This document shows positions 46,864 through 56,646 of a DNA stretch of 64,000 bases, one piece after another. Within the stretch, counting starts at the first letter, position 1. Each line of letters starts with the position of its first letter. Position numbers and translations under genes: made by a program. The stretch is taken from contig JAHIND010000026.1 of NCBI GenBank assembly GCA_018896025.1, positions 124,001 through 188,000 of the forward strand, written 5' to 3'. Under the pieces are notes generated by a model that saw only the letters and a program-made list of their open reading frames with translations, ran no database searches and was not told the origin of the DNA. The DNA is from Pseudomonadota bacterium (GTDB lineage Bacteria; Desulfobacterota; Desulfarculia; Desulfarculales; Desulfarculaceae).

Positions 46864-47847
46864 ATGAAACCCAAGGTGCTACTGACCCGCCGACTGCCCC
46901 AAGCGGTCATGGATCTGCTCAACGACAACTTCGAGCTCAGCGTGAACCCCCATGAGCGGGCCATGACTCGGGAGGAGTTCCTGGCCGCCGCCCGGGGCAT
47001 GGAGGGCATCCTGCCGCTTCTTACCGAGCGCATCGACGGCGAGGCCCTGGACGCGGCCGGTCCCCAACTCAGGATCGTGGCCAACCACGCGGTGGGCTAC
47101 AACAACATCGACGTGCCCGCGGCCACCGCCCGGGGCGTGGCCGTGACCAACACCCCCGACGTGCTCACCGACACCACCGCCGATCTGGCCCTGGCCCTGA
47201 TGTTGGCCGTGGCCCGGCGGGTGCCCGAGGGCGACCGCCTCTGCCGCACCGGCAGGTTCCCGGAGTGGAGCCCCCAGTTCCTGCTGGGGGCGGATGTGCA
47301 TCACAAGACCCTGGGGCTCATCGGCCTGGGCCGGGTGGGCCGGGCCGTGGCCAAGCGGGCGGCGGCGTTCGGCATGAAGCTGATCTACGCCCCCCACGGC
47401 CAGTGCCCGGCGGGCGGGGTGGACCCGGTGTGCGGGGCGAAGTGCCTGAACATGGATGAGGTGCTGGCCCAGGCCGACTTCCTGAGCCTGCACGTGCCGC
47501 TCACCGAGGAGACCCACCACCTGCTGGGCGCGGCCGAGCTGGCCAAGATGAAGCCCAGTGCCTTTCTAATCAACACCGCGAGGGGCCTGGTGGTGGACGA
47601 GGAGTCCCTGGTGCAGGCGCTAACCTCCGGCCGCCTGGCCGGGGCTGGGCTGGATGTCTTTGAAAACGAGCCCCGGATTCATCCGGGCCTGGTGGGTTTG
47701 GACAACGTGGTGCTGCTGCCCCACGTGGGCAGCGCCACGGCGGAGACCCGCATAGCCATGGGCATCAAGGCGACCGAGAACCTCGCCGCCCTGCTGCTGC
47801 GCGGCGAGGCCCCGCCGGATTGCCTCAACCCTGAGGTCTTGGCTTGA
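46864..47847 (+). CDS. D-isomer-specific 2-hydroxyacid dehydrogenase, glyoxylate/hydroxypyruvate reductase-like
   Basis: 327 aa NAD(P)H enzyme reducing a 2-keto acid. NAD-binding GLGRVGRAVAKRA; catalytic Arg in INTARG, Glu in DVFENEP, His in LLPHVGSAT. The sequence NHAVGYNNIDVPAAT matches the glyoxylate reductase branch. Own promoter upstream; not part of the Hdr operon. Confidence 0.93.
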   Translation: MKPKVLLTRRLPQAVMDLLNDNFELSVNPHERAMTREEFLAAARGMEGILPLLTERIDGEALDAAGPQLRIVANHAVGYNNIDVPAATARGVAVTNTPDVLTDTTADLALALMLAVARRVPEGDRLCRTGRFPEWSPQFLLGADVHHKTLGLIGLGRVGRAVAKRAAAFGMKLIYAPHGQCPAGGVDPVCGAKCLNMDEVLAQADFLSLHVPLTEETHHLLGAAELAKMKPSAFLINTARGLVVDEESLVQALTSGRLAGAGLDVFENEPRIHPGLVGLDNVVLLPHVGSATAETRIAMGIKATENLAALLLRGEAPPDCLNPEVLA

Positions 47848-47850
47848 GGG

Positions 47851-49341
47851 CTACTTTTTCTTGAAGGCTTCTTCGCGCTGCTTCTGCTGGGCCATTATCT
47901 GGCGGTAGGCGATGTAGTACTTGTAGATGTTGGACACGTACTGCACCGTTTCGCGCCCGATGACCCGAGCCGCGGCCTCCTCCACGTTGTGGAACCACAC
48001 GTTGGGGTCCAGCCCCATCTTGACCGCCCGCTTGCGCAGACCGATGACCCTGCCGGGCCCGGCGTTGTAGGAGGCGAAGGCGAACAGCACCTTGTTGATC
48101 TGGCTCACCTTGGCGTCATCCTTGAAATACTGGTCGTAGATCCAGCGCAGGTACTTGGTGCCCGCGTGGACGTTGGGTTCCAGCCTCTTGTAGTTGGGTA
48201 TGGAAACCGGCGGACCGGAAGCGGTGCTGGGCATCACCTGCATCACCCCCACCGCGCCCACGTGGCTCACCTTGCTGTTGTCCAGGCCCGACTCCTGAAA
48301 GGCCAGGGCGGTGAGCATCAGCCAGTCGAAGCCGTATTGTTTGGCGTATTTTTGGAAAAACTTGACCGTATTATCGAAGCGTTTGATGTTTTCCGGCGAC
48401 AGGGCGTTCTTGGCCCACTGGGTGTTTTCAAAGTAGCGCTTGATGAGAATGTTGCCCATCAAGGTGCCCTGCTTGTTCTTTTTCACGAAGGCGTTGAGGG
48501 ACTTCATGAGCTTGGGGCTGTTCTTGCGCACCGCCCAGGCGATCTTGCCGTCCTTGGCCAGGACCAGCTTGTCGTGCACCTTGATCTTCTTGAATATCTT
48601 GGACCAGAAGTCGGCCAGGTGGCTGTCGGCCACGGTGATGGGCACCAGGCCCGCGTTGACCATCTCCAGGATGTCCTCGGTTTCCAGGTTCTCGTCGGCC
48701 AGCTCGATCTTGACCGGCTTGAGGCCCTTTTCCTTTAACTTCCGGTTGAGCTTGCCCAGGCTCTCGTAGTAGCTGCTGGAGCGCCGCACGTACACCGTCT
48801 TGCCGGAGAGGTCCTCCAGCTTGGCCATGGTGGGGGCGTTCGGGTCGGTGACCACCAGTTCCTGAACCCCGGTGGCGAAGGGGGTGCAGAAATCCACCTC
48901 CTTGAGCCGCTGCTTGGTGACGGTCAGGTTGGCGGCGGCGATGTCGCCCTTGCCCTGCACCAAGTAGGAGAACAACTTGTCCCGGGCCACGGGGATGAGG
49001 AGGATGTGCACCTTGAGGTGCTTTTTCTTCTTGCCCTGCTTGGCCAGTTCCTTGTTGATGGCCTTTTCGTAGAGCTGCATGGCCTCGTAGGTGATGCCGC
49101 GCTCCCGGGCCCCGTCCAGGAAGTAGTTGGTCTTGTTGTAGGTGACCAGCACTCGGATGGCCCGGCGCTCGATCATGCCCGGCAGGTCGCCGGTCCAGGG
49201 CTTTTTGATCTTTTGGATGAACTTGTCGGGCGGGGCGTTGTCCACCGCGGCCAGGGCCGTGCCGGTCAGGATAAGCAGGCACAAGGCGGCAAACAGCGCC
49301 CCCGTCCCGCGCGCAAGGGTTTTTTGCCAAGTGCTTCTCAC
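47851..49341 (-). CDS. MltF-like protein: periplasmic-binding domain plus lytic transglycosylase
   Basis: 496 aa from a GTG at 49341 with GGAGAG 6 bases upstream; this start gives a clean signal peptide (about 1-31, ending ALA). Residues 60-290 form a type II solute-binding fold (RVLVTYNKTNYFLDGARERGITYE). Residues 330-480 are an SLT domain with catalytic Glu in LTALAFQESGLD, GAVGVMQVMPSTA and FASYNAGPGRV. It trims peptidoglycan at the outer membrane, with activity probably modulated by the sensor domain. Confidence 0.9.
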   Translation of the reverse strand: MRSTWQKTLARGTGALFAALCLLILTGTALAAVDNAPPDKFIQKIKKPWTGDLPGMIERRAIRVLVTYNKTNYFLDGARERGITYEAMQLYEKAINKELAKQGKKKKHLKVHILLIPVARDKLFSYLVQGKGDIAAANLTVTKQRLKEVDFCTPFATGVQELVVTDPNAPTMAKLEDLSGKTVYVRRSSSYYESLGKLNRKLKEKGLKPVKIELADENLETEDILEMVNAGLVPITVADSHLADFWSKIFKKIKVHDKLVLAKDGKIAWAVRKNSPKLMKSLNAFVKKNKQGTLMGNILIKRYFENTQWAKNALSPENIKRFDNTVKFFQKYAKQYGFDWLMLTALAFQESGLDNSKVSHVGAVGVMQVMPSTASGPPVSIPNYKRLEPNVHAGTKYLRWIYDQYFKDDAKVSQINKVLFAFASYNAGPGRVIGLRKRAVKMGLDPNVWFHNVEEAAARVIGRETVQYVSNIYKYYIAYRQIMAQQKQREEAFKKK

Positions 49342-49522
49342 GTTGCGCTCTCCAACCAGAGTGAACAGAATCTGCTCTAGATAATGCAGCTTCCAGGGGC
49401 CCATGCCAAGGGGATTTTAGTTTTGTCTCCAAAGGGTTGCCCCCGCCGGCTCGAAGCCGGGGCGGCGCGGCCCGGTTCACACGCCGAAACAAAAGTTCCC
49501 TTGTCTGCCTGCACTGATATGG

Positions 49523-49554
49523 GTTACAACTAGTAACGACTACAACATAGTTGT
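49523..49554. promoter_or_regulatory. Candidate operator upstream of the TRAP genes
   Basis: GTTAC-AACTA-GTAAC (49523-49537) and ACAAC-ATA-GTTGT (49542-49554) are adjacent palindromes sharing ACAAC(A)TAGT. They sit 70-100 bp before the dctQ start in an otherwise featureless divergent gap. The binding protein is unknown. Confidence 0.4.
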
Positions 49555-49622
49555 TATATGCCCAGGCGAGGAAGCCGGGCGATTTTTATGGAGAATCATC
49601 GCCAGACATCCGGAGATTTTGC

Positions 49623-50153
49623 ATGAATGCCCTGAGAAGCTTCGCCAACGGCATCGACAAGATCAACGAGTATGTGGGCCGCTTCGTCTCCTGGATCACT
49701 GCCCTGCTGGTGTTGGTGGTCTTCGTCGACGTGGTCATGCGCTACGTGTTCAATATCAGCTTTGTTTTCACCCAGGAGTTGGAGTGGCACCTGTTCGCCT
49801 TCATCTTCCTGATCGGTGCGGGCTACACCCTGTTGCACGACGGCCACGTGCGGGTGGACATCATTTACCAGAAACTGGGCAGCAAGGCCCAGGCCTGGGT
49901 CAATTTCATCGGTTGCCTCTTGTTTCTCTTTCCCGGCTGCTATCTCATCATCACCACCTCCATGGGTTTCGTGGAGAACTCCTTCACCATCTTCGAGGGC
50001 TCGCCGGACCCCGGGGGCATCCCTCTGCGCTTCATTCTCAAGAGCATGATCCCCCTGGGCTTCGCGCTGGTGTGGCTGCAAGGAATAAGCCTGTTTATAA
50101 ACAGCTTTTTGGTGATTATAGGCCGTGAAGAGCAGAAACGGGAGACCGCCTGA
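49623..50153 (+). CDS. TRAP transporter small permease subunit (DctQ type)
   Basis: 176 aa from the ATG at 49623, four transmembrane helices (about 16-38, 52-70, 90-112, 130-155). Small membrane subunit of a sodium-driven TRAP carrier for organic acids. The preceding open frame to 49551 lacks a ribosome site. Stop and next start overlap (TGATG). Confidence 0.92.
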   Translation: MNALRSFANGIDKINEYVGRFVSWITALLVLVVFVDVVMRYVFNISFVFTQELEWHLFAFIFLIGAGYTLLHDGHVRVDIIYQKLGSKAQAWVNFIGCLLFLFPGCYLIITTSMGFVENSFTIFEGSPDPGGIPLRFILKSMIPLGFALVWLQGISLFINSFLVIIGREEQKRETA

Positions 50154-51490
50154 TGTTTGAGAACTATCTGGCGGGGTGGATGTTCCTGGCTCTGACCATC
50201 TGGTTGATGGCGGGCTTCCCGGTCACCTTCACCCTCATGGGCACCGCTCTGTGCTTCGGGCTCATCGGTTCGGGCTTCGACTTTTTCAACCTTCTGCCCA
50301 TGCGCATTTGGGGGGTGATGCAAAACGTGGTCTTGATCGCGGTGCCCCTGTTCATCTTCATGGGGGTCACCCTGGAGCGCTCAGGCCTTGCCGAAGAGCT
50401 TTTGGACACCATGGGCCGGCTGTTCGGTCGCATGCGCGGCGGCCTGGCCATATCCGTGGTGGTGGTGGGCGCCCTGCTGGGGGCCTCCACCGGCATCGTG
50501 GGGGCCACGGTGGTGACCATGGGCCTGTTGGCCGTGCCCACCATGCTCCGGCGCAACTATCAGAAAGAGCTGGCCTGCGGCACGGTGGCCGCCGCGGGCA
50601 CCCTGGGACAGATCATCCCGCCGTCCATCGTGCTGGTGCTTTTGGGCACCATCGTGCAGGTGCCGGTGGGCGACCTTTTTATGGCCGCCATCTTTCCCGG
50701 CCTGATCCTGGTGGGCCTGTACGTCATCTACATCATCGTCATCACCATGATCAGAAAGGACATCGCCCCGCCCATCCCCCGGGACGAGGAGTTGGACGCC
50801 CTGAGTCGCACTCAGTTCTATCTGCGGGTGGCCAAGGCCCTGTTCCCGCCCCTGTTCCTCATCGTGGCCGTGCTGGGCTCCATCTTCGCCGGGGTGGCTT
50901 CGCCCACCGAGGCGGCGGCGGTGGGCAGCGTGGGCGCGGTGCTTTTGGCCATCTGGAACAAGAGATTCAATATCACCATGCTCCGGGAGGTGATGCAAGC
51001 CACCACCAAGCTGACCTGCATGGTGTTCATCATCCTGGTGGGCGCGGCGGCCTTCGGCCTGACCTTCCGGGAGCTCAACGGCGACGACCTGGTGCGCAAT
51101 TTCCTGACCCACGTGGCTCACCTTTACAGTCACCAGATGGTGCTGGTCATCGTCATGGCGGTGATCTTCCTGGTGGGCTTCGTGCTGGACTTCATCGAGA
51201 TCACCTTCATCCACGTGCCGGTGCTGGTGCCCATCCTCATCGAGGAGTTCCACTTCGACCCCCTGTGGATCTGCGTGCTGTTGGCGGTCAACCTGCAGAC
51301 TTCCTTCATGACTCCGCCCTTCGGTTTCTCCCTGTTCTATCTGAAAGGGGTGACGCCGCCGGAAGTGAAAACCGGCCACATATACCGGGGCATCATCCCC
51401 TTCGTGGCCTTGCAGCTTGTGGGCCTGTTCATCGTGGCCTATTGGCAGGAGTTGTCCACCTGGCTGCCCAGGGTCGTCTACAGCAACTAG
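50153..51490 (+). CDS. TRAP transporter large permease subunit (DctM type)
   Basis: 445 aa, about 12 hydrophobic helices. Conserved stretches GALLGASTGIVGATVVTMG and GTLGQIIPPSIVLVLLG are typical of DctM. It forms the translocation path, with the periplasmic receptor encoded 165 bases downstream. Confidence 0.95.
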   Translation: MFENYLAGWMFLALTIWLMAGFPVTFTLMGTALCFGLIGSGFDFFNLLPMRIWGVMQNVVLIAVPLFIFMGVTLERSGLAEELLDTMGRLFGRMRGGLAISVVVVGALLGASTGIVGATVVTMGLLAVPTMLRRNYQKELACGTVAAAGTLGQIIPPSIVLVLLGTIVQVPVGDLFMAAIFPGLILVGLYVIYIIVITMIRKDIAPPIPRDEELDALSRTQFYLRVAKALFPPLFLIVAVLGSIFAGVASPTEAAAVGSVGAVLLAIWNKRFNITMLREVMQATTKLTCMVFIILVGAAAFGLTFRELNGDDLVRNFLTHVAHLYSHQMVLVIVMAVIFLVGFVLDFIEITFIHVPVLVPILIEEFHFDPLWICVLLAVNLQTSFMTPPFGFSLFYLKGVTPPEVKTGHIYRGIIPFVALQLVGLFIVAYWQELSTWLPRVVYSN

Positions 51491-51655
51491 ACCGATGGGC
51501 AATCCGGGGTTGTGCCCGACAGGCTTTTTGTATTACACATTATGAATACTGTTTTATGGGGTGAGGCCCTGGGGCATAGGCCGATTCCCAATTAGGCGGA
51601 TGAGCCGCGCTTCCGCGCGGCCTAGTGTCTATTAAAACTCGCAGGAGGAGAGCGA

Positions 51656-52759
51656 ATGAAAAGACGCGACTTCTTGAAAAAGGCCGGCGCGGGCGCCGCG
51701 GCTGCTGCCGCGGCCACCGCGATTTCGGCCCCGGCGGTGTTGGCCAAGAAAAAGATCAAGTGGAAAATGGTCACCACTTGGCCGCCCAAGCTGCCTTATC
51801 TGCAAACCGGTGCGGAGCGTTTGGCCAAACGGGTCAAGGAGATGTCCGGCGGCCAGTTCGACATCAAGGTCTACGCGGCCGGCGAGTTGGTGCCCGCCTT
51901 CGGCTCCTTCGAGGCGGTGAGCAACGGCACGGTGCAGGCCGGCAGCGGCGCGGCCTATTACTGGGCCGGCAAGTCCCAGGCGGCCCAGTGGTTCGCGGCG
52001 GTGCCCTTCGGGCTCAACGCGGTGGGCATGGCGGCCTGGTTCTGGGGCGGCGACGGCCTGAAGCTGTGGGAAGAAACCTACGCTCCCTTCAACCTGGTGC
52101 CCCGCCCGGCGGGCAACACCGGCGTGCAGATGGGCGGCTGGTTCAATAAGAAGATCAACTCCATCGACGACTTCAAGGGCCTGAAGATGCGCATTCCCGG
52201 CCTGGGCGGCAAGGTGCTGGCCAAGGCCGGCGGCACCGTGGTGTTGACCCCGGGCGGCGAGATCTTCACCAACCTGGAGCGCGGCGTCATCGACGCGACC
52301 GAGTGGGTGGGTCCCCTGCACGACTACATCATGGGCTTCTACAAAGTGGCCAAGTACTACTACTATCCCGGCTGGCATGAGCCGGGAACCGTCTTGGAGA
52401 ACTTCTTCAACAAGAAGGCATATGAGGCGCTGCCCAAGGAATATCAGGTCATGCTGGATATGGCCTGCGCCGAAACCTACAACTGGATGCTGGCCGGCTT
52501 CAACGCCGACAACGGCGCGGCCCTGGAAAAGCTTATCACCAAGCACCACGTAAACCTGGTGCGCTTCCCCGAAGACGTTATGGCCCAGCTCAGGAAGCTG
52601 GCCTACGAGACCCTGGACGAGATCGCGGCCAAGGACAAGCAGGCGGGCAAGGTGCACGCCGCCTTCAAGAAGTTCCAAAAACAGGTGGGCGTCTGGGGCG
52701 AAGTCTCCGAGAAGGCCTACTACGACGTCATCGCCGAGAAGTTCAGCCTCAAGGGCTAG
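51656..52759 (+). CDS. TRAP transporter periplasmic receptor (DctP family)
   Basis: 367 aa from the ATG at 51656 behind GGAGGAG. A twin-arginine-like leader MKRRDFLKKAGAG is followed by an Ala-rich segment ending VLA, suggesting Tat export. The mature part has the DctP pattern with ligand Arg in LKMRIPGLGGKVL and the WVGPLHDY block. Members like this bind 2-oxo acids or other carboxylates; substrate unknown. Confidence 0.93.
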   Translation: MKRRDFLKKAGAGAAAAAAATAISAPAVLAKKKIKWKMVTTWPPKLPYLQTGAERLAKRVKEMSGGQFDIKVYAAGELVPAFGSFEAVSNGTVQAGSGAAYYWAGKSQAAQWFAAVPFGLNAVGMAAWFWGGDGLKLWEETYAPFNLVPRPAGNTGVQMGGWFNKKINSIDDFKGLKMRIPGLGGKVLAKAGGTVVLTPGGEIFTNLERGVIDATEWVGPLHDYIMGFYKVAKYYYYPGWHEPGTVLENFFNKKAYEALPKEYQVMLDMACAETYNWMLAGFNADNGAALEKLITKHHVNLVRFPEDVMAQLRKLAYETLDEIAAKDKQAGKVHAAFKKFQKQVGVWGEVSEKAYYDVIAEKFSLKG

Positions 52760-52783
52760 AACCGCGCGCATCCTCGAAAGCAG

Positions 52784-52815
52784 CCGGGGGCCCCGCTGGG
52801 GGCCTCCGGTTTTTT
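52784..52815 (+). terminator. Terminator after the TRAP operon
   Basis: CCGGGGGCCCC pairs imperfectly with GGGGGCCTCCGG around a 3-4-nt loop, then TTTTTT. Confidence 0.8.
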
Positions 52816-53020
52816 ATGCATGATTGCTGGGCTTCCCAACAAATCGACACGAAAAGCCGTGATTTTTTCGGCGGGATGTGCATAATAACAACTCGAAGAT
52901 ACCTGGGGGATATCAGCGCTTCCACCAGGTAGACCCCTGCCCATACTACTGCCCGTATTCCGTTTCACGCTGGATTGTTTTAAAGCGAACGCTCCGCTTC
53001 GATTTGTGATGGGAGAGAAA

Positions 53021-53863
53021 ATGCGCTTTCTTCAGGCCTTCTTGGCCATGGCGCTGCTTTGCGCCTTGGTCCTTGCCGTCCAACCAGCCGCCGCCGAGAT
53101 AATACAAGCCTCGCCTCAGATGGTGCGCAAGGGGCAGTTCGCCGTGTCCTTCAACGCCACCTGGATGGCCCAGCAGGAGTTCAAGCGCCAGGACTCCTAC
53201 AACTACCGCAACAGCATGGGCGAGCACCTCACCCTCCACGATCCCTCCTGGGACTTCAAGATCAAGAACGACCAGTTCTACATGATGAAGTTCGCCTACG
53301 GGATAATGGACCGCTTCAACGTCTACGCCAAGCTGGGCGTGGTCACCGGCGGCAAGCTGGAGAGCAACCGCCTGTACCAGGGCGGCGGCTCGGGCGCGGA
53401 CACCGAGAAGCTCAAAACCAACTTCGTGTGGGCCCTGGGCCTGGAGGGCAAGGTAATCGAGTACGGGGACAACGACGGCGGGTTGATCCTGGGCATTGAG
53501 TACCTGCGCTACGACGACCGCAAGCTCTCCTACGACTCCGGCTCCTCGTCTGCCTGGATGGCTTCGGACGAGGGGTCGGTGGACTACTGGCAGGTGGACG
53601 TTTCGGCCATATTCTATGTGACCTTCCCTTGGTTCACGCCCTATATCGGCATAGCCTACACCTACAGCGAAACCAGCTACGACCTCAAGTGGGCCTATAA
53701 GGACAACACCTGGGAAGGGTCCGACTTCACCCTCAAGGACAAGGACCCCTACATGCCCATGGCCGGGGCCTTCATTCCCATCAGCCCCCACTTCACCCTG
53801 GATTTGCAGGCCACCTTCGTGGCCCGCACCGCCGGGACCTTGTCCCTGACCTATTACTTCTAG
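53021..53863 (+). CDS. Outer-membrane beta-barrel protein
   Basis: 280 aa from the ATG at 53021 behind GGGAGA. Signal peptide 1-25 (ending AAA). The mature sequence has alternating-hydrophobicity strands and ends in LSLTYYF, the terminal aromatic typical of barrels recognised by the BAM machinery. No named porin family recognised. Confidence 0.75.
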   Translation: MRFLQAFLAMALLCALVLAVQPAAAEIIQASPQMVRKGQFAVSFNATWMAQQEFKRQDSYNYRNSMGEHLTLHDPSWDFKIKNDQFYMMKFAYGIMDRFNVYAKLGVVTGGKLESNRLYQGGGSGADTEKLKTNFVWALGLEGKVIEYGDNDGGLILGIEYLRYDDRKLSYDSGSSSAWMASDEGSVDYWQVDVSAIFYVTFPWFTPYIGIAYTYSETSYDLKWAYKDNTWEGSDFTLKDKDPYMPMAGAFIPISPHFTLDLQATFVARTAGTLSLTYYF

Positions 53864-53911
53864 GCGGGGATCCTGCCTCCCACGCCTCGCCGTCCGGCCT
53901 GAAGCTCCCGC

Positions 53912-55111
53912 TCAGGCCGGGTTCATTTTGGGGGTGCGGGAGATCAACAGCAGGATGGCCACCAGCACCAGGGCGGTGAATCCGGCGATGCCCAGGTACA
54001 CCGAGCTGAGGCCCCAGGATGTCTGCACCAGCCCGGCCAGTTCCACGGCCAGGGCCCCGATGCCGAAGGTGAGCACGAACTTGACCCCATAGGCGGTGTG
54101 CTGGAAGGCGGGCGGGCTCAGGCGGCTGACCAGGGTGTTTTCCATGGGCTGCATGCCGATGAGGAAAAAGGCGTAGACCAGGGCCAAGAGAGCCAGGGGC
54201 AAATTGGAGGCCCAGACCATAAAAAGCACCGCGGGCCAGCTTATGGCGTGGAAGCTGAAGTAACCCCAGCGGGGGTCCACCCGCTCGCCCAGCCAGCCCC
54301 CGGCCAACTGGCCGAAGGCCCCGATGGTGAAGATGCCGCTGGTGATGATGGTGGCCATGAGGTTGCCCGAGATGCCCGCCCCGCCCACCGCCTGGAACCA
54401 GGTCAAGAGCTCGGGCCCGCGAAACTCTAGATAGGCGGGCAGGGTCACGGTCATGCCCCGGTAGGTGAACCCGGCCAGCATCATGGCGCACAGCAGGATC
54501 AAAAACGGCCCCGCCAGGCCCTGGGTGCTGCGGGCCTCTTGGCCCTGGGCCCGCTGGGGCTCGTCCACCCTAAGCAGCACCATGGATACGAAGCCCATGA
54601 GGTTCAGCACTCCCAGCACCACGAAGGCGGCCCGAGGCCCCCACAGCCACACCGCCACCCCGGTGAACAGGGGCGCCGCGCCCAGGCCCAGGTTGCCGAA
54701 GATGCCGTTGTAGGCCATGCCCCGGGCGATGCGGGTGATGCCCCGGGCCACCAGGCCCAGCCCGGCGGGATGGTAGCAGCCCGAGAACAGGCCCACCCCG
54801 GCCAGGGCCAAGGTGAGCAGGAAGGGATCGGTGATGACCAGGGCGGCCACCAGGCCGCTGATCCCGGCACCCAAAAAGAACAGTACCAAGAGCGGCTTGG
54901 CCCCGAAGCGGTCGCAGGCCAGGCCCCAGGGAAGGGCGGTGACCCCCATGAGCAGGTATTGGTAGAGGCTTATGGGCAGCACTGCACCCAGGGGCAGGCC
55001 CAGCATGGCCGCCAAGGGCATGGCCACCGAGGGGAAGACCAGCATGTTGTAGTGGGAAAGGAAGTGGCCGAAACAGGTCACCGCCAACAGCCGCCGCTCT
55101 TCAGGGTTCAC
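53912..55111 (-). CDS. Major facilitator superfamily transporter
   Basis: 399 aa from a GTG at 55111 with GGAGGAG 5 bases upstream (a TTG at 55126 overlaps this ribosome site). About 12 transmembrane helices, with the loop-2 motif GLACDRFGAKPLL (MFS motif A). Substrate not predictable. Convergent with the barrel gene. Confidence 0.88.
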   Translation of the reverse strand: MNPEERRLLAVTCFGHFLSHYNMLVFPSVAMPLAAMLGLPLGAVLPISLYQYLLMGVTALPWGLACDRFGAKPLLVLFFLGAGISGLVAALVITDPFLLTLALAGVGLFSGCYHPAGLGLVARGITRIARGMAYNGIFGNLGLGAAPLFTGVAVWLWGPRAAFVVLGVLNLMGFVSMVLLRVDEPQRAQGQEARSTQGLAGPFLILLCAMMLAGFTYRGMTVTLPAYLEFRGPELLTWFQAVGGAGISGNLMATIITSGIFTIGAFGQLAGGWLGERVDPRWGYFSFHAISWPAVLFMVWASNLPLALLALVYAFFLIGMQPMENTLVSRLSPPAFQHTAYGVKFVLTFGIGALAVELAGLVQTSWGLSSVYLGIAGFTALVLVAILLLISRTPKMNPA

Positions 55112-55268
55112 CGGCTCCTCCCCCAAAAAGGTTCAAGGGCACAAGGGGCAAAAGCCACCTTACCTTTTGGCGGGTGGCGAGGCAAGGGGATGGCTGGGAA
55201 GTAGGGGCGGTGGTTGCCGGTCTGCGCCGCTGGTAGGAGGAATAGCAGGTTAAAAAATGGAAATCTTT

Positions 55269-55302
55269 GTCGTTGCGAGGAGTAAAGCGACGAAGCAATC
55301 TC
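55269..55302. repeat. Dispersed repeat family A
   Basis: GTTGCGAGGAG...AGCGACGAAGCAATCTC, 34 bp, with inner inverted symmetry. Copies also at 55674-55713 (inverted), 58691-58724 and 62786-62819. Confidence 0.8.
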
Positions 55303-55343
55303 GGTTCGCAGGAGTTGCTACCGCGAAAGCACCAATGTCCGAT

Positions 55344-55595
55344 CAGGGCACACCCGCCCGCCCTCTACCTCAAGCCAATAGCGGTCATGGCGAGGAGCGG
55401 CGGAGGCAAGGGCTGGGCAGGTGAGGGGGGCAGTCCCGCCGCGACGTGGCCATCTTCCGTTTCCCTTGTCGTGCCTTTGCTCACCAGACACGACCGCGCC
55501 ACCTTCCATGCCCCAACCCCTCCCGCCCGGGGGAAGGGGAAGATCACCACGTCGCATCTCTTCCGAGATACTCCTCGTGATGACGGCTATTGCTG
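55344..55595. repeat. Composite repeat family B, copy 1
   Basis: About 250 bp resembling 58875-59133 in the same orientation. Shared pieces include GTCATGGCGAGGAGCGGCGG, GGCCATCTTCC and GAAGATCACCACGTCGCATC followed by CTCCTCGTGATGACGGCTAT. Confidence 0.75.
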
Positions 55596-55673
55596 TAGGT
55601 AAAGGGATGCGGTGCGGGTGCCCGCAAAGCATTCGGGCGCCGGTGTAGAGACGCGAATGCCTGCTGTCGGGCA

Positions 55674-55713
55674 GAGATTGCTTCGTCGCGGCAGGGCCGC
55701 TCCTCGCAACGAC
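55674..55713. repeat. Dispersed repeat family A, inverted copy
   Basis: GAGATTGCTTCGTCGCGGC...GCTCCTCGCAACGAC, the reverse complement of the family A unit with a short internal insertion. Confidence 0.75.
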
Positions 55714-55857
55714 ATGAGATGTTTGTTTTTCAGGATTATCGGCCACAGGCCAAACTCTAGGGCAGGGCGCGAGGCAAGAGGAACTTCACCGTAGCTTGGC
55801 CTACACCGAGGCCCAAGCGCAGCCGATAACGCCGCCCCGGCCGCCAGGCTACGCCGC

Positions 55858-56646
55858 CTAATAGGCGTAAGGCTCCTCGGGCCGTATCTCGAACATATAG
55901 GGCACGGCCAGGGGTTGTATGGGCATCACCTTGTCGGCCTTGAACAGATAGCGCTGGTTGATGGCGCTCACCCGGTTGGTGCGCTTGTCCAGCTGGGCCT
56001 CGCTTTTCTCCGGCGCATTGGGGCGTAGTTCCAGGGCGCCGTACACCGCCACCCAGGAGCCCATGGGCGGGAAGGCGCCGTCCACCGGGGTGGCCAAAAA
56101 GCCAACCCACACCGCGTCGGCCAGGCAGCAGTACACGCTGAGGCGCACCAGGGCGAACCGGCCCTTGCCCTTGAGGTTGGGGGTCTCCACCACCTGGGCC
56201 CGCAGCACGTAGCGCTGCTTCAGCTTGGCCTGGTCGCCCTTTTCGGCCAGCACGAACAACTCGGCCAGGTTGATCTTGATGTACTCGTGGCCGTCACGGG
56301 TGACCCGCGAGGCGATGCGCTCCTTTTGGGAGTGGGTGAAGGGCCCGGCATCGGTCCCCACGCCGGGCTGGGAAAAGGCTCCCTGGTCCCAGGCCAGGCA
56401 CACCATGAGCAGGGCGGCCAAGACCAGGGTCTTGAGCGGCCCGGAGCGGCGTCCGGCGGCCAGGGCGGCCACCAGGCCGCACAGCGCCAGCAGTCCCCCG
56501 GCGCTGCCGGTGAGCCAGCGGAACTTGGGGTTCAGGAGCATCCAGTAGTCCTGGCTGAAGGACAGGGTGAGCATGAACAGGCCCAGCCCGGCCAGGATCA
56601 GGGCCTCCAGGGAGGCGAACAGGCGGTTGGGTCTTACTACCACCAC
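55858..56646 (-). CDS. DUF1980/TIGR03943-family protein
   Basis: 262 aa from a GTG at 56646 (or 56643), overlapping the permease stop at 56637. The same frame is open back to 57489, but that upstream part is the shadow of the permease gene. Two hydrophobic helices near the N-terminus, then a soluble domain with VYCCLADAVWVGF and GSWVAVYG, characteristic of the DUF1980 family. The family travels with UPF0718 permeases and is linked to metal, often zinc, homeostasis. Confidence 0.82.
   Translation of the reverse strand: MVVVRPNRLFASLEALILAGLGLFMLTLSFSQDYWMLLNPKFRWLTGSAGGLLALCGLVAALAAGRRSGPLKTLVLAALLMVCLAWDQGAFSQPGVGTDAGPFTHSQKERIASRVTRDGHEYIKINLAELFVLAEKGDQAKLKQRYVLRAQVVETPNLKGKGRFALVRLSVYCCLADAVWVGFLATPVDGAFPPMGSWVAVYGALELRPNAPEKSEAQLDKRTNRVSAINQRYLFKADKVMPIQPLAVPYMFEIRPEEPYAY

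Larger units (their letters stand above)
55112..55857. other. Repeat-rich intergenic region
   Basis: About 750 bp without a gene. It holds family A repeats at 55269-55302 and (inverted) 55674-55713, and one 250-bp family B unit at 55344-55595. Open frames here run through repeats and are not credible. Confidence 0.7.
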